From: Hydrogenophaga intermedia
Lineage (GTDB): Bacteria > Pseudomonadota > Gammaproteobacteria > Burkholderiales > Burkholderiaceae_C
NCBI RefSeq assembly: GCF_000723405.1
Contig: NZ_CCAE010000049.1
Span: forward strand, 1-34,318
Length of the DNA stretch: 34,318 bases
Reading direction: 5' to 3'
Made by a program: the position numbers and the translations under genes. Position 1 is the stretch's first letter. Every line of letters begins with the position of its first letter. The notes under the pieces are model-generated. The model ran no database searches. It worked only from the letters and a program-made list of their open reading frames with translations, and was not told the origin of the DNA. Shown in pieces: positions 22,965 through 31,595 of the stretch.

Positions 22965-23837
22965 ATGATTCCCGAGCTCAAGACCTTCGTCGCCGTGGCC
23001 CGCGAGGGCACCTTCGCCGCGGCTGGCCAGCGCATCGGGCTGACGCAGGCGGCCGTGAGCGCGCAGATGAAGCGGCTGGAGGAGGAACTGGGCTTCACCC
23101 TGTTCGACCGCACGGGCCGCTCGGCCCGGCTGAACCGGCGCGGCCAGCAGACGCTGGCGCAGGCGCAGGAACTGATCCAGCTCTACGGCCAGCTCGGCTC
23201 GCGCCAGCGCGCCAAGGGGCAGGCGGTGTTCGTGAGCCTGGGCGCCATCGCCTCGGTGCAGCAGGCCGTGCTGCCACAGGCGCTGGTGAAGTTCCACCGC
23301 CAGTGGCCGGGCAGCCGCACGCGCGTGGTGCCCGGTGTGTCCACCACGCTGCTCAACGCGGTGGACGCGGGCGAACTCGACGCGGCGCTGATCATCCGGC
23401 CACCGTTCGCGCTGCACAGCGACCTGCGCTGGACACCGCTGGCGCGCGAGCCCTTCCGCCTGCTGGTGCCGCGCGGCGCGCCCGCGGGCGACTGGCGCGA
23501 ACTGCTCACGGGCCTGCCCTTCATCCGCTACGACCGCAGCTCCTTCGGCGGCCGGCAGGTGGACCGCTTCCTTCGGGCCAACGGCCTGGCGGTGCGGGAG
23601 GTGTGCGAGCTCGACGAGCAAGAGGCCATCGTGCGCCTGGTGGCGGCGGGCCTGGGCGCGGCCCTGCTGCCGCAGACCACCGACCGGCGCCGCTGGCCGG
23701 CGGGCGTGCGCGCGCTGGACCTGGGCGCGCACACCTTTCACCGCGACATCGGCCTCGTGCACCGGGCCGACTTGCCCGAGGCCATGCAGGGCTTGGCCAA
23801 CCTCATTGCCGAGGCCTGTGGCACGCGGCTGGCGTGA
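22965..23837 (+). CDS. LysR-family transcriptional regulator
   Basis: A 290-residue LysR protein. The helix-turn-helix is at about 17-38 (TFAAAGQRIGLTQAAVSAQMKRLEEELG), followed by the linker helix and an inducer-binding domain (about 88-290) with FVSLGAIASVQQAVLPQALVKFHRQWP and a second lobe containing EQEAIVRLVAAGLGAALLPQ. The ATG at 22965 is used because the conserved start is MIPELKTFVAVA; an in-frame TTG at 22959 is less likely. It is divergent from the VOC/flavin-reductase pair and likely controls it. Its stop at 23837 abuts the opposite-strand stop of the acyl-CoA synthetase with no spacer. Confidence 0.93.
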   Translation: MIPELKTFVAVAREGTFAAAGQRIGLTQAAVSAQMKRLEEELGFTLFDRTGRSARLNRRGQQTLAQAQELIQLYGQLGSRQRAKGQAVFVSLGAIASVQQAVLPQALVKFHRQWPGSRTRVVPGVSTTLLNAVDAGELDAALIIRPPFALHSDLRWTPLAREPFRLLVPRGAPAGDWRELLTGLPFIRYDRSSFGGRQVDRFLRANGLAVREVCELDEQEAIVRLVAAGLGAALLPQTTDRRRWPAGVRALDLGAHTFHRDIGLVHRADLPEAMQGLANLIAEACGTRLA

Positions 23838-25532
23838 TCAGGCTGTCAATGCGGCCTTCAGTCCCAGCTTCTTCGTCATCTGCTCGCGCAGCACGAACTT
23901 CTGGATCTTGCCTGTGATGGTCATGGGCAAGGCCTCGACGAACTCGAAGTAGGCCGGCACCTTGTAATGCGCGATCTGGCCCTGCGCGAAGGCGCGCAGC
24001 TCGTCGGCCGTGCAGCGCAGGCCGGGCTTGACCACGATGCAGGCGCACAGCACCTCGCCGTACTTCGCATCGGGCACGCCCACCACCTGAACGTCCTGCA
24101 CCTTGGGGTGGCGGTAGTAGAACTCTTCCACCTCGCGCGGGTACACGTTCTCGCCACCACGGATCACCATGTCCTTCAAGCGGCCCACGATGTTGACGAA
24201 ACCTTCGTCGTCCATGGTGGCCAGGTCGCCGGTGTGCATCCAGCCCTCGGCGTCAATGGCCTCGGCCGTTTTCTCCGCATCGCCCCAGTAGCCCTGCATC
24301 ACCGAATACCCGCGCGTGCAGAACTCCCCCACGGTGCCGCGCGGCACGGTGCGGCCATCGGCGTCGACGATCTTGATCTCCAGGTGCGGCTGTACGCGGC
24401 CCACGGTGGACACGCGCCGCTCCAGCGGGTCGTCCACCGCGCTCTGGGTGGAGACGGGCGAGGTCTCGGTCATGCCGTAGGCGATGGTGACCTCGCCCAT
24501 GTTCATCTGACTCTGCACGCGCTTCATCACCTCGATGGGGCAGGGCGAGCCGGCCATGATGCCGGTGCGCAGCGTGCGCAGGTCGGTGCTGGCGAAGTCG
24601 GGGTGGTCGAGCGCGGCGATGAACATGGTGGGCACGCCGTAGAGCGCGGTGCAGCGCTCGGCCTGCACGGTGCGCAGCACGGCGGCGGAGTCAAAGGCCT
24701 CGCTGGGGTAGACCATGGTGCTGCCGTGGGTGACGCAGGCCAGGTTGCCCATGACCATGCCGAAGCAGTGGTACAGCGGCACGGGAATGCACAGCCGGTC
24801 GGCCGGCGTGAGGCGGATGGCCTCGCCCACGAAGAAGCCGTTGTTGAGGATGTTGCGGTGCGTGAGCGTGGCGCCCTTGGGGTGGCCGGTGGTGCCGCTG
24901 GTGAACTGGATATTGATCGGGTCGCGCGCCTTCAGGCGCGGGCCGATGGCGGCGAGCCGCTCGCGCGCGGCCGGCGTGGCACGCGCGCTCACGTCGGCGA
25001 AGTTGAGCATGCCCGGCGTGCGCTCCTCGCCCAGGCGAACCACCCAGCGCAGCTCGGGCAGCGCCACGGCCTGCAACTGGCCGGGCTCGCAGTGGTCCAG
25101 TTCGGGCGCGACGCCGCGCAGGATGGCGAGGTAGTCGCTGGTCTTGAGCGCGGGCGCCAGCACCAGGGCGCAGCAGGCCACCTTGTGCAGGGCGTAGGCC
25201 AGCTCGCTGGCACGGTAGGCGGGGTTGATGTTGACCAGGATGAGTCCGGCGCGCGCGGTGGCGAACTGGGTCAGCGTCCAGGCACTGCAGTTGGGCGCCC
25301 AGATGCCCACGCGGTCGCCCGGCTGCAGGCCCATGGCCAGCAGGCCGGCGGCCAGCTCGTCGGCGCGCTCGCGCAGTTCGGCCCAGGTCCAGCGCACGCC
25401 TTCGCTCGGGATCACCAGCGCCTCGCGGTTGGCGTGTTCGCGCGCGGTGGCGTCCAGCGCGGCGCCGATGGTGTCTTCGCGCAGGGGTGGCTGCGTGGGG
25501 CCGCGGGCCAGCGATTCGGTGGGGGTGTTCAT
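23838..25532 (-). CDS. AMP-dependent acyl-CoA synthetase (fatty-acid/aryl-CoA ligase type)
   Basis: A 564-residue member of the AMP-forming acyl-CoA synthetase family, full length. It activates a carboxylic acid with ATP and joins it to CoA. The P-loop-like TSGTTGHPKG is at 211-220, the acceptor motif YGMTETSP near 369-376, the hinge region with HTGDLATMDDEGFVNIVGRLKDMVIRGGENVYPREVEE near 455-492, and the catalytic C-terminal lysine is K542 in TITGKIQKF. The ATG at 25532 is preferred for its GGAG seven bases before. Length and motifs fit medium/long-chain fatty acid or aromatic acid ligases; the substrate cannot be told from sequence. It converges on LysR with zero gap. Confidence 0.93.
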   Translation of the reverse strand: MNTPTESLARGPTQPPLREDTIGAALDATAREHANREALVIPSEGVRWTWAELRERADELAAGLLAMGLQPGDRVGIWAPNCSAWTLTQFATARAGLILVNINPAYRASELAYALHKVACCALVLAPALKTSDYLAILRGVAPELDHCEPGQLQAVALPELRWVVRLGEERTPGMLNFADVSARATPAARERLAAIGPRLKARDPINIQFTSGTTGHPKGATLTHRNILNNGFFVGEAIRLTPADRLCIPVPLYHCFGMVMGNLACVTHGSTMVYPSEAFDSAAVLRTVQAERCTALYGVPTMFIAALDHPDFASTDLRTLRTGIMAGSPCPIEVMKRVQSQMNMGEVTIAYGMTETSPVSTQSAVDDPLERRVSTVGRVQPHLEIKIVDADGRTVPRGTVGEFCTRGYSVMQGYWGDAEKTAEAIDAEGWMHTGDLATMDDEGFVNIVGRLKDMVIRGGENVYPREVEEFYYRHPKVQDVQVVGVPDAKYGEVLCACIVVKPGLRCTADELRAFAQGQIAHYKVPAYFEFVEALPMTITGKIQKFVLREQMTKKLGLKAALTA

Positions 25533-25587
25533 GGGGTTCTCCAGCGCGGGTTGGCATGTTCGCGCCGGCGCGGCGACACCGCACCCT

Positions 25588-25629
25588 CGGGCAATCCCCA
25601 TGCCCGGGTGTTCCGTGGCGGAACACCCG
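25588..25629. terminator. Tandem hairpins between tag and the acyl-CoA synthetase
   Basis: Two inverted repeats share two bases: CGGGCA-N7-TGCCCG at 25588-25606, and an 11-bp stem with three-base loop at 25605-25629 (arms CGGGTGTTCCG and CGGAACACCCG). They lie downstream of tag and about 55-95 bases before the synthetase start on the same strand. No T-run follows. They could end tag transcription, or attenuate or stabilise the synthetase mRNA. Confidence 0.45.
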
Positions 25630-25646
25630 CTGTCGCGCGGTGGAAC

Positions 25647-26258
25647 TCAGCCCCCGGGGCGGCGAAAGGCGCGGCGCGCCCGGTCGACTTCCGCGCGCAC
25701 CACGCAGCCCTCGGCGTGGTCGTTGATCAGGCCCATGGCCTGCAGGAAGGCGTAGACGGTGGTCGGGCCCACGAACTTCCAGCCGCGCTTCTTCAGGTCC
25801 TTGGACAAGGCGATGGAGGTGGCCGAGGTGGAGGCGGTCTGCGGTGGCGCCAGTTCGCCGGGCCCGGGTTCGTGCCGCCAGAAGTACGCGGCCAGCGAGC
25901 CCTCGGCTTTCGCCATCTCCTGCGCGCAGCGCGCGTTGTGGATCACGGCCTCGATCTTGCCGCGGTGCCGCACGATGCCTGGGTCGGCCAGCAGGCGCTC
26001 GACATCGCGTTCGGTGAAGCGCGCCACGCGGTGGAAGTCGAAGCCCTTGAATGCGGCGCGGAAGTTCTCGCGCTTGGCGAGGATGGTGCGCCAGCTCAGG
26101 CCCGACTGGAAGGCCTCCAGGCTGAGCTTTTCGAACAGGCGCTGGTCGTAGCTGACGGGGAATCCCCACTCGCGGTCGTGGTAAGGCAGGAACTCGGGTG
26201 CGGAGGCGCACCAGCGGCAGCGCGGCTGGCCGTCAGGTCCGTCGATGGTCTGGCTCAT
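25647..26258 (-). CDS. tag: DNA-3-methyladenine glycosylase I
   Basis: Base-excision repair enzyme that removes 3-methyladenine, 203 residues. The zinc-binding set is intact: C14 and H27 near the N-terminus (RCRWC, YHDREWG), and H181 and C185 in NDHAEGC. The catalytic glutamate equivalent is E48 in LEAFQSGLSW. These correspond to the well-known E. coli residues offset by ten at the N-terminus and by six at the C-terminus. The ATG at 26258 begins MSQTIDGPDG; the upstream frame runs into the transporter gene's complement and is not coding. It lies 50 bp after the TRAP large-permease stop on the same strand, and its final residues are basic. Confidence 0.95.
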   Translation of the reverse strand: MSQTIDGPDGQPRCRWCASAPEFLPYHDREWGFPVSYDQRLFEKLSLEAFQSGLSWRTILAKRENFRAAFKGFDFHRVARFTERDVERLLADPGIVRHRGKIEAVIHNARCAQEMAKAEGSLAAYFWRHEPGPGELAPPQTASTSATSIALSKDLKKRGWKFVGPTTVYAFLQAMGLINDHAEGCVVRAEVDRARRAFRRPGG

Positions 26259-26308
26259 GAAGGTGGCGGTGCGGCAGAAGAGACGGCCGATTGTGGCCGC
26301 CCCTGCAT

Positions 26309-27610
26309 TCAACGCATGGCCGTGGGCAGCCAGGTCGCGATCAGCGGGAACGCCACCAGCAGGCCCAGGCGCAGGAAGTCGGCCAGCAGGAAGGGCAGCA
26401 CGCCCACGTACATGCGGCGCAGGGGCACGTTGCGCACCAGGCCGTGCATCACCATCACGTTCAGGCCGATGGGCGGGCAGAACAGGCCGATCATGATGAC
26501 GGTGACGTTGACGATGCCCCACCACAACGGGTCGTAGCCCCAGGAGATGATCAGCGGCAGCACGAAGGGCAGGGTGATCAGCATGGTGGCCACCTCGTCG
26601 AAGAAGGCGCCGAGCACGATGTAGACGACGAGGATCATGGCGATCACGCCCCAGGGCGGCAGGCTGGTGGCGTTGACGGCCGCCATGAACAGGTCGGCCA
26701 CGCCGCTGACGGTGACGAAGTAGTTGAACGCCGAGGCGCCGATCACCATCACGTAGATCATGCCGGTGACGCTGGCCGTGTCGCCGATGAGCTTGAACAC
26801 CTCGGCGCGCTGCCAGCCGCGGCGCAGCAGGTAGGCGCTGAAGCTCAGCACCGCGCCCACCGAGGCCGCCTCCAGTGCGGTGAAGATGCCGGCGTAGATG
26901 CCGCCGATGACCAGGCCCGCCAGCGCGATGACGAACAGCGACTGGCGCACCGCCACCAGGCGCTCGGCCCAGCGCAGGCGCGGTCCGGCGGGCATGGCGT
27001 CGCGGCGGAACAGGCCGTAGACAACCACCGCCACGCCGTAGAACAGCACGGCCATGAGCGCGGGCAGCAGCGCGGCGATGTAGAGGTCGATGACGAAGGT
27101 CTCGGCCAGCACCGAATACACCACCAGGATGATGGACGGTGGCACCAGGATGCCCAGGGTGCCGCCGACGGCGATGGTGCCGGCCGCGAAGTGCGGCGGG
27201 TAGCCGCGCGCGAGCATCTCGGGGTAGGCCACGCGGTGCATGGTGCCCACGGTGGCCAGCGAGGAGCCGCACAGCGCGCCGAAGCCCGCGCAGCCGCCCA
27301 GCGTGGCCAGGGCCAGACCGCCGCGCCGGTGGCCCACGAAGGCGTCGGCCAGGCGGTAGAGGTCGGTGGACAGGCCCGCCGCGCTGGCGAAGTTGCCCAT
27401 GAGCAGGAAGATGGGGATGAGCGCGAGGTCGGCGCTGGCGAAGGAGGACGCGACCTCGCCGCCGAACATGGACAGCGCGGGCTGCACGCCGACGATGGCG
27501 GCGAAGCCGGCCGCGCCCGAGATCATCATGGCCACGCCGATGGGCACCTGCAGAAGAATGAGCGCGAACAGGCCGACGAAGCCGAACAGGATGATGGTGG
27601 TGGAAGACAT
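26309..27610 (-). CDS. TRAP transporter large permease (DctM type)
   Basis: A 433-residue membrane protein with about 12-13 hydrophobic segments, the size and pattern of the DctM subunit of a tripartite ATP-independent periplasmic transporter. Family features include FVGLFALILLQVPIGVAMM at about 10-28, SATLGGCAGFGALCGSSLATVGTM-like glycine-rich loop at about 105-130, and the conserved GTLGILVPPSIILVVY near 155-170. The start at 27610 is the first methionine of MSSTTIILFGF; the upstream 26 codons are not membrane-like. It is 16 bp after the small permease gene. With DctQ and the binding protein at 29269-30327 it imports an organic acid using the sodium or proton gradient. Confidence 0.93.
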   Translation of the reverse strand: MSSTTIILFGFVGLFALILLQVPIGVAMMISGAAGFAAIVGVQPALSMFGGEVASSFASADLALIPIFLLMGNFASAAGLSTDLYRLADAFVGHRRGGLALATLGGCAGFGALCGSSLATVGTMHRVAYPEMLARGYPPHFAAGTIAVGGTLGILVPPSIILVVYSVLAETFVIDLYIAALLPALMAVLFYGVAVVVYGLFRRDAMPAGPRLRWAERLVAVRQSLFVIALAGLVIGGIYAGIFTALEAASVGAVLSFSAYLLRRGWQRAEVFKLIGDTASVTGMIYVMVIGASAFNYFVTVSGVADLFMAAVNATSLPPWGVIAMILVVYIVLGAFFDEVATMLITLPFVLPLIISWGYDPLWWGIVNVTVIMIGLFCPPIGLNVMVMHGLVRNVPLRRMYVGVLPFLLADFLRLGLLVAFPLIATWLPTAMR

Positions 27611-27626
27611 GGTGGTCGGCCCGGGC

Positions 27627-28163
27627 TCAGAGCATGTTGGCGGATTCGGCGGGAGCGGCCTTGTCGGGTGGCAGCGCACCGAGCGCAACCCGCGCGAAGC
27701 GCAGCAGGTTGAGCGCTTCGAGCAGGGCGTTGAAGCTCATGGCCAGCGCCACGAAAGTCCAGAACGGCGCCACCCGCACGCTGCGCAGTTGCGACAGGGT
27801 CTGGTGCGTGGCGTCCATCTCGGCCGCGTGCGCCCAGAGTTGCCAGGCCAGCACGCACCACACGGCCAGCTTGAGCAACGCGGCCAGGCCCTCCAGCGCC
27901 GCGTAGGGACGTGGCGCGAGCCGCTCCTCGAAAGGCTTGATGGTGATGTGCCGCAACTGCGCGGTGGCCGCGGGCACGCAGCAGGCCGCGGCCAGGATGT
28001 AGATCAGCCCCGAGACGTCGCTGAGCCGGTCGATCGGCGTGGCGAACAGGGTGCGGCCCAGCACGTCGAGCACGGTGGCGATGGCGTTGAGGAACAGTAG
28101 GCACAGGCCGGCGGCCGCCAGCCAGTAGGCGAAGCGGCGCAGCGCGGCGTCGATGGCGTTCAT
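27627..28163 (-). CDS. TRAP transporter small permease (DctQ type)
   Basis: A 178-residue membrane protein with four predicted transmembrane helices (about 10-32, 50-70, 88-110 and 135-155), the normal layout for DctQ. A conserved LDVLGRTLF follows the first helix and matches the family; the C-terminus is a short alanine/proline tail. AGGAG lies seven bases before the ATG. It pairs with DctM immediately downstream. The matching binding-protein gene is not adjacent: it lies beyond the divergent LysR gene. Confidence 0.88.
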   Translation of the reverse strand: MNAIDAALRRFAYWLAAAGLCLLFLNAIATVLDVLGRTLFATPIDRLSDVSGLIYILAAACCVPAATAQLRHITIKPFEERLAPRPYAALEGLAALLKLAVWCVLAWQLWAHAAEMDATHQTLSQLRSVRVAPFWTFVALAMSFNALLEALNLLRFARVALGALPPDKAAPAESANML

Positions 28164-28288
28164 GGGATGTCTCCTGGGGCAAATGTTGTGTTGTCGCGCG
28201 ATGGCAGGGTCATGCCCTATGCCCTTCGATGGGGGTCCCGGTCCAGAATCGCCGCTCCCTCACGACGGTCCCCACCCCCAGAGCCTGC

Positions 28289-29239
28289 ATGAGCAAGCCC
28301 AATCGCATCGATCTGCGCGCCCTCGACATCGGCATGCTGCGCACCTTCGACGCGCTGATGCGCGAGCGCAGCGTGTCGCGCGCGGCGGCGCGCCTGTTCC
28401 TGAGCCAGCCGGCGGTGAGCGGCTCGCTGGCCAAGCTGCGTCGCACCTTTGGCGACCCACTGTTCAAGCGCACGCCGCACGGCGTGTCGCCCACGCCGCT
28501 GGCGCTGTCCATGGCCGACGCGGTGGCCGACTTGCTCCTGCGCATGGGCCGCCTGCTGGAGAACGGTCACAGCTTCGACCCGACGAGCTCCGACCGCATC
28601 TTCCGCATCGCGGGCAGCGACTACAGCAGCCGCCTGATCCTGGCGCCGCTGATGGCGCGGCTGCACGCCACGAACGCGAGCGTGCGCATCGCCTGGGAGC
28701 CGCCGCAGTTCCACACGCTGTTCGAGCGCATCCGCCGCGGCGACGTGGACCTGGGCTGCGCACCCGAGCCGAGCATGCGCTCGGGCCTGAACTCGGCCGT
28801 GCTGTTCGAGGAGCACTTCGTGCTCGTCACGCGCAAGGGGCACCCGGGGTTCACGGGCCATGAGGACCCGCTGGAAGCGTTCTGCCAATGGCCGCATGTG
28901 TTCTTCGGTTTCCGTTACCCCAACATCGAGAGCGTGCTGGAGGACAGCGTGGCGCGGCACGGGCGCCACTGCCTGGTGCGCCTGTCCATGCCCAGCTTCG
29001 ACCAGGCGGCCGACGTGATCTCGCGCAGCGACATGATCTCGGTGTTCCCCGCGCGGCTGGCGCGCCTGTTCGGCGACCGGCTGCAGACCCTGCCGCTGCC
29101 GGTGCACCTGGAGGGCTATCGCTCCTGCCTGTACTGGGACCGTGGCACCGAAGACGACCCGGGCCTGCGCTGGCTGCGCGAGGAAATCCGCCAGGTGGCG
29201 CACACCGCCGCCGAAGCCGCCGACACCCTGGCGGCCTGA
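28289..29239 (+). CDS. LysR-family regulator of the TRAP/Rieske cluster
   Basis: A 316-residue LysR regulator of the NodD-like subgroup. Its helix-turn-helix is at about 28-50 (SVSRAAARLFLSQPAVSGSLAKLR), followed by FGDPLFKRTPHGVSPTPLA and a two-lobed inducer domain (about 95-300). It is divergent from dctQ and convergent with dctP, so it sits between the two halves of the TRAP system and is well placed to control both, and the Rieske gene beyond. The ATG at 28289 (MSKPNRIDLRALD) has no strong ribosome-binding site. The 125-bp gap to dctQ contains GGGCAT repeats but no promoter I can defend. Confidence 0.93.
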   Translation: MSKPNRIDLRALDIGMLRTFDALMRERSVSRAAARLFLSQPAVSGSLAKLRRTFGDPLFKRTPHGVSPTPLALSMADAVADLLLRMGRLLENGHSFDPTSSDRIFRIAGSDYSSRLILAPLMARLHATNASVRIAWEPPQFHTLFERIRRGDVDLGCAPEPSMRSGLNSAVLFEEHFVLVTRKGHPGFTGHEDPLEAFCQWPHVFFGFRYPNIESVLEDSVARHGRHCLVRLSMPSFDQAADVISRSDMISVFPARLARLFGDRLQTLPLPVHLEGYRSCLYWDRGTEDDPGLRWLREEIRQVAHTAAEAADTLAA

Positions 29240-29244
29240 GCCGG

Positions 29245-29264
29245 CACCGGGCGCGCGCCCGGTG
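29245..29264. terminator. Perfect 20-bp palindrome between convergent LysR and dctP
   Basis: CACCGGGCGC followed by its exact complement GCGCCCGGTG fills the 29-bp gap between two convergent stop codons (29239 and 29269). It can fold to a hairpin on either transcript and is probably a bidirectional terminator, although it lacks a T-run. The GC-rich, U-less form is common in high-GC Burkholderiales (inference). Confidence 0.55.
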
Positions 29265-29268
29265 GCCA

Positions 29269-30327
29269 TCACTTCATGCCCAGTTCGCCGCGCACCTGCG
29301 CGCGGGTCTTGGTGAACGCCTGCCAGAGGCGCTCGTTGGCGGCGTCGCGCTGGCGCCAGTCCTGCGCCACGGTGCCCATGGCCTTGTCCCAGCGCGCGCG
29401 CTCATCCGGCGGCAGGGTGATCACGCTGCGCTTCTTGTCGTCCACCGTTTCCTTGTATTTGGCGTTGGTGTATTCGTCGAACAGCTTGCCGGCCATGCGC
29501 ACGAAGGGCTCGCCGCTGAAGCGGTCGATGGCGGCGCGGGCCTTGGGCGAGAGGCTGTCGTACTTGGCGCGGTTGAGCGCGAACATGATGGTGGACGCGC
29601 CCATGGGGATGTTGATGTGGTTCGTGGTGGCGTCGGCGATGCGGAAGGAGTGCAGGGCCAGCCAGTCCTTGGGCGTGCCGTCCACCACGCCACGGCTGAT
29701 GGCTTCTGCCGCCTCGCGCACGGACACGGTGCCCACCGGCGTGGCGCCCAGGGCGCGGATCAGTTCCTGCTGTTCGGCGCCGCTGGCCTGCAGGCGCAGG
29801 CCGCGCAGGTCTTCCATCTTGTTCACCGGGCCTTTGGTGTGCAGCACGTTGGGCGGGTTCACCAGCAGACCGATGATGTAGAAGGACTTGTCGTCGTAGC
29901 CGCGCATCAGGCCCTGCTCGTGCAGTTTCCAGAAGGTGAGCGAGCCCTCGGCCGCGCTCTCGCTCACGGGCAGGCCGAAGAGGTTGTCGTCGGGAAAGCG
30001 CCCCGGCGTGGTGGACGGGATGACGAAGGCGATGTCGGCGATGCCATCGGTGACGAGCTTGAGCTGCGCGCCCGGGTTGCGGCCCGCCGCGCCCAGCGTG
30101 CCGCCAGGCAGGATCTGGATCTTCACCTCGCCGCCCGAAGCCTCTTCAACGGATTTGGCCCAGCGGCCCATCACGCCGTCGTCCTTGGTGAACAGCCCGC
30201 CCGGGGGCAGGAAGGTGGCGTAGCGCAGGGTGACCGGCTCCTGCGCGTGGGCGGCGGTGGCACCGATGAGGCCGGCGCAGGCGGTGGCCGCCGCGAGCAC
30301 GGCCCCCAAGAGATGGCGTCGTTGCAT
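29269..30327 (-). CDS. TRAP transporter substrate-binding protein (DctP type)
   Basis: A 352-residue periplasmic binding protein. Residues 1-28 form a signal peptide (MQRRHLLGAVLAAATACAG..., cleavage near AHA|Q). The mature protein starts EPVTLRYATFLPPGG and carries GGEVKIQILPGGTLG, LRLQASGAEQQELIRALGATPV (with the arginine that usually binds the substrate carboxylate) and VSVREAAEAISRGVVDGT, the standard family blocks. A GGAGACAAGCC leader precedes the ATG, identical over 14 bases to the one before the Rieske gene. It is 50 bp downstream of the Rieske gene and probably cotranscribed. Its cognate DctQ and DctM are encoded beyond LysR. Confidence 0.93.
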   Translation of the reverse strand: MQRRHLLGAVLAAATACAGLIGATAAHAQEPVTLRYATFLPPGGLFTKDDGVMGRWAKSVEEASGGEVKIQILPGGTLGAAGRNPGAQLKLVTDGIADIAFVIPSTTPGRFPDDNLFGLPVSESAAEGSLTFWKLHEQGLMRGYDDKSFYIIGLLVNPPNVLHTKGPVNKMEDLRGLRLQASGAEQQELIRALGATPVGTVSVREAAEAISRGVVDGTPKDWLALHSFRIADATTNHINIPMGASTIMFALNRAKYDSLSPKARAAIDRFSGEPFVRMAGKLFDEYTNAKYKETVDDKKRSVITLPPDERARWDKAMGTVAQDWRQRDAANERLWQAFTKTRAQVRGELGMK

Positions 30328-30377
30328 GGCTTGTCTCCTGTCGTGTTGTGTCTTGTGGTGGGGCGGGAACGCGGGAA

Positions 30378-31595
30378 TCAGTTCTTGGTCGGCTCGGCGG
30401 GTTCGACGTACTGCCCCGCTTCGAGCCGCACGTAGGCCGAGGCCTCGTCGAAGTGCACGCCCACCGGGTCTTCGCCGCGCTCGACGGCCTCGACCTGGCG
30501 CGCCAGCAGGCGGCGCAGCATGACGATGCCGCGGTCGGTGGTGGCCAGGTGTTCCTCGCCGTGCAGGGTGATGGGGCCCTGGCCCACCTGCGCCTCCCAG
30601 TCGTTGGGGAAGTCGCGGCGCTGCTCGGGCGTCATCTGGTCCCAGCGCGGGCGGGTGGCGGCGTCGGGTGCGCGCGGCAGGATCTCGCCCTTCTTCGTCA
30701 CGCGCGCGGCGGTGTAGATGCGGTAGTGCGTGTCGTCGATGGGCACGGTCCAACCGATGGACTCGACCTTGCCGTATTTGCCCACGTAGGGGTTGGGAAC
30801 CACGCGCAGCGTGGGCAGCACCACCTCGGTGGTGCGCTTCATCACCTGCCCTCCGTCGAGCTGGCGCGTGCTGAACACCTTGACGCCGCGCTCGGTGACA
30901 TCGAACTTCACCTGCGGCATGAGGTTCATGGTGGGCGTGAACTGCGTGCCGCTGAAGTTGCCGTGCAGGATGGGCACGTGGAAAGGATCGATGACGTTCT
31001 CGTAGTGCTGCAGCCAGTTGCAGGGCGCCACGGCGCCGCCGCCGCTGCCGATGCTGGTGTCGTCCACGTCGATGAATTCGCCGGGGTCGAGCTCTTCCAG
31101 CGCGTCGTAGCGCGGCAGCACGGGCTTGCGCTCGGGCGGGCCCATGTAGGCAAAGATCAGGCCGTAGCGCTCCTGCACGGGGTACCAGGGCTGGCGCACC
31201 TTGCCGCGGTGCGCGGCGCCGCCGTCGGGCTCGCAGGGCTGGTCCAGGCAGCGGCCCTCGGCGTTGAACAGCCAGCCGTGGTAGCAGCAGCGGATGCCTT
31301 CTTCTTCCACGCGACCGTAGTACAGCGTGGTGCCGCGGTGGCAGCAGCGGTTGTGCAACAGGCCGGGGCGGCCCTTTTTGTCGCGGTAGAGCACCAGGTC
31401 CTCGCCGAGGATGCGCACCTCGCGCGGCGTGTCGGTGGCGTGCGAGGACAGGCCCACCGGGTGCCAGTAGCGGCGCAGCAGTTCGCCCATGGGCGTGCCG
31501 TGGCCCACCTCGGTGAGACGGCCTTCGTGGGAAATCCGCTTGCGCAGGTAGGCGGTGCCTTCGTCGAGCGGCGCCGCTCGCAGGGGGGTGTCCAT
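30378..31595 (-). CDS. Rieske non-heme iron oxygenase, alpha subunit type
   Basis: A 405-residue aromatic-ring-hydroxylating oxygenase. The N-terminal Rieske domain binds a [2Fe-2S] centre with C84 and H86 (CCHRG) and C103 and H106 (CCYHGW). The catalytic domain has the mononuclear iron motif NVIDPFHVPILH with D203, H206 and H211, the usual bridging aspartate and two histidine ligands. Length and the single-subunit layout fit the phthalate-4,5-dioxygenase/vanillate-demethylase-like group, which use a separate reductase. No reductase or ferredoxin gene is present in the window. The gene leads a probable operon with dctP and has a promoter at 31634-31662. The substrate is unknown; uptake by TRAP suggests an aromatic or other organic acid (inference). 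Confidence 0.92.
   Translation of the reverse strand: MDTPLRAAPLDEGTAYLRKRISHEGRLTEVGHGTPMGELLRRYWHPVGLSSHATDTPREVRILGEDLVLYRDKKGRPGLLHNRCCHRGTTLYYGRVEEEGIRCCYHGWLFNAEGRCLDQPCEPDGGAAHRGKVRQPWYPVQERYGLIFAYMGPPERKPVLPRYDALEELDPGEFIDVDDTSIGSGGGAVAPCNWLQHYENVIDPFHVPILHGNFSGTQFTPTMNLMPQVKFDVTERGVKVFSTRQLDGGQVMKRTTEVVLPTLRVVPNPYVGKYGKVESIGWTVPIDDTHYRIYTAARVTKKGEILPRAPDAATRPRWDQMTPEQRRDFPNDWEAQVGQGPITLHGEEHLATTDRGIVMLRRLLARQVEAVERGEDPVGVHFDEASAYVRLEAGQYVEPAEPTKN

Noticed and set aside
23967..26537. An 856-codon plus-strand frame opposite the acyl-CoA synthetase and tag
   Set aside because: It spans two recognised genes and the gap between them, lacks domains and has shadow-type composition (H, G, A, V, R).
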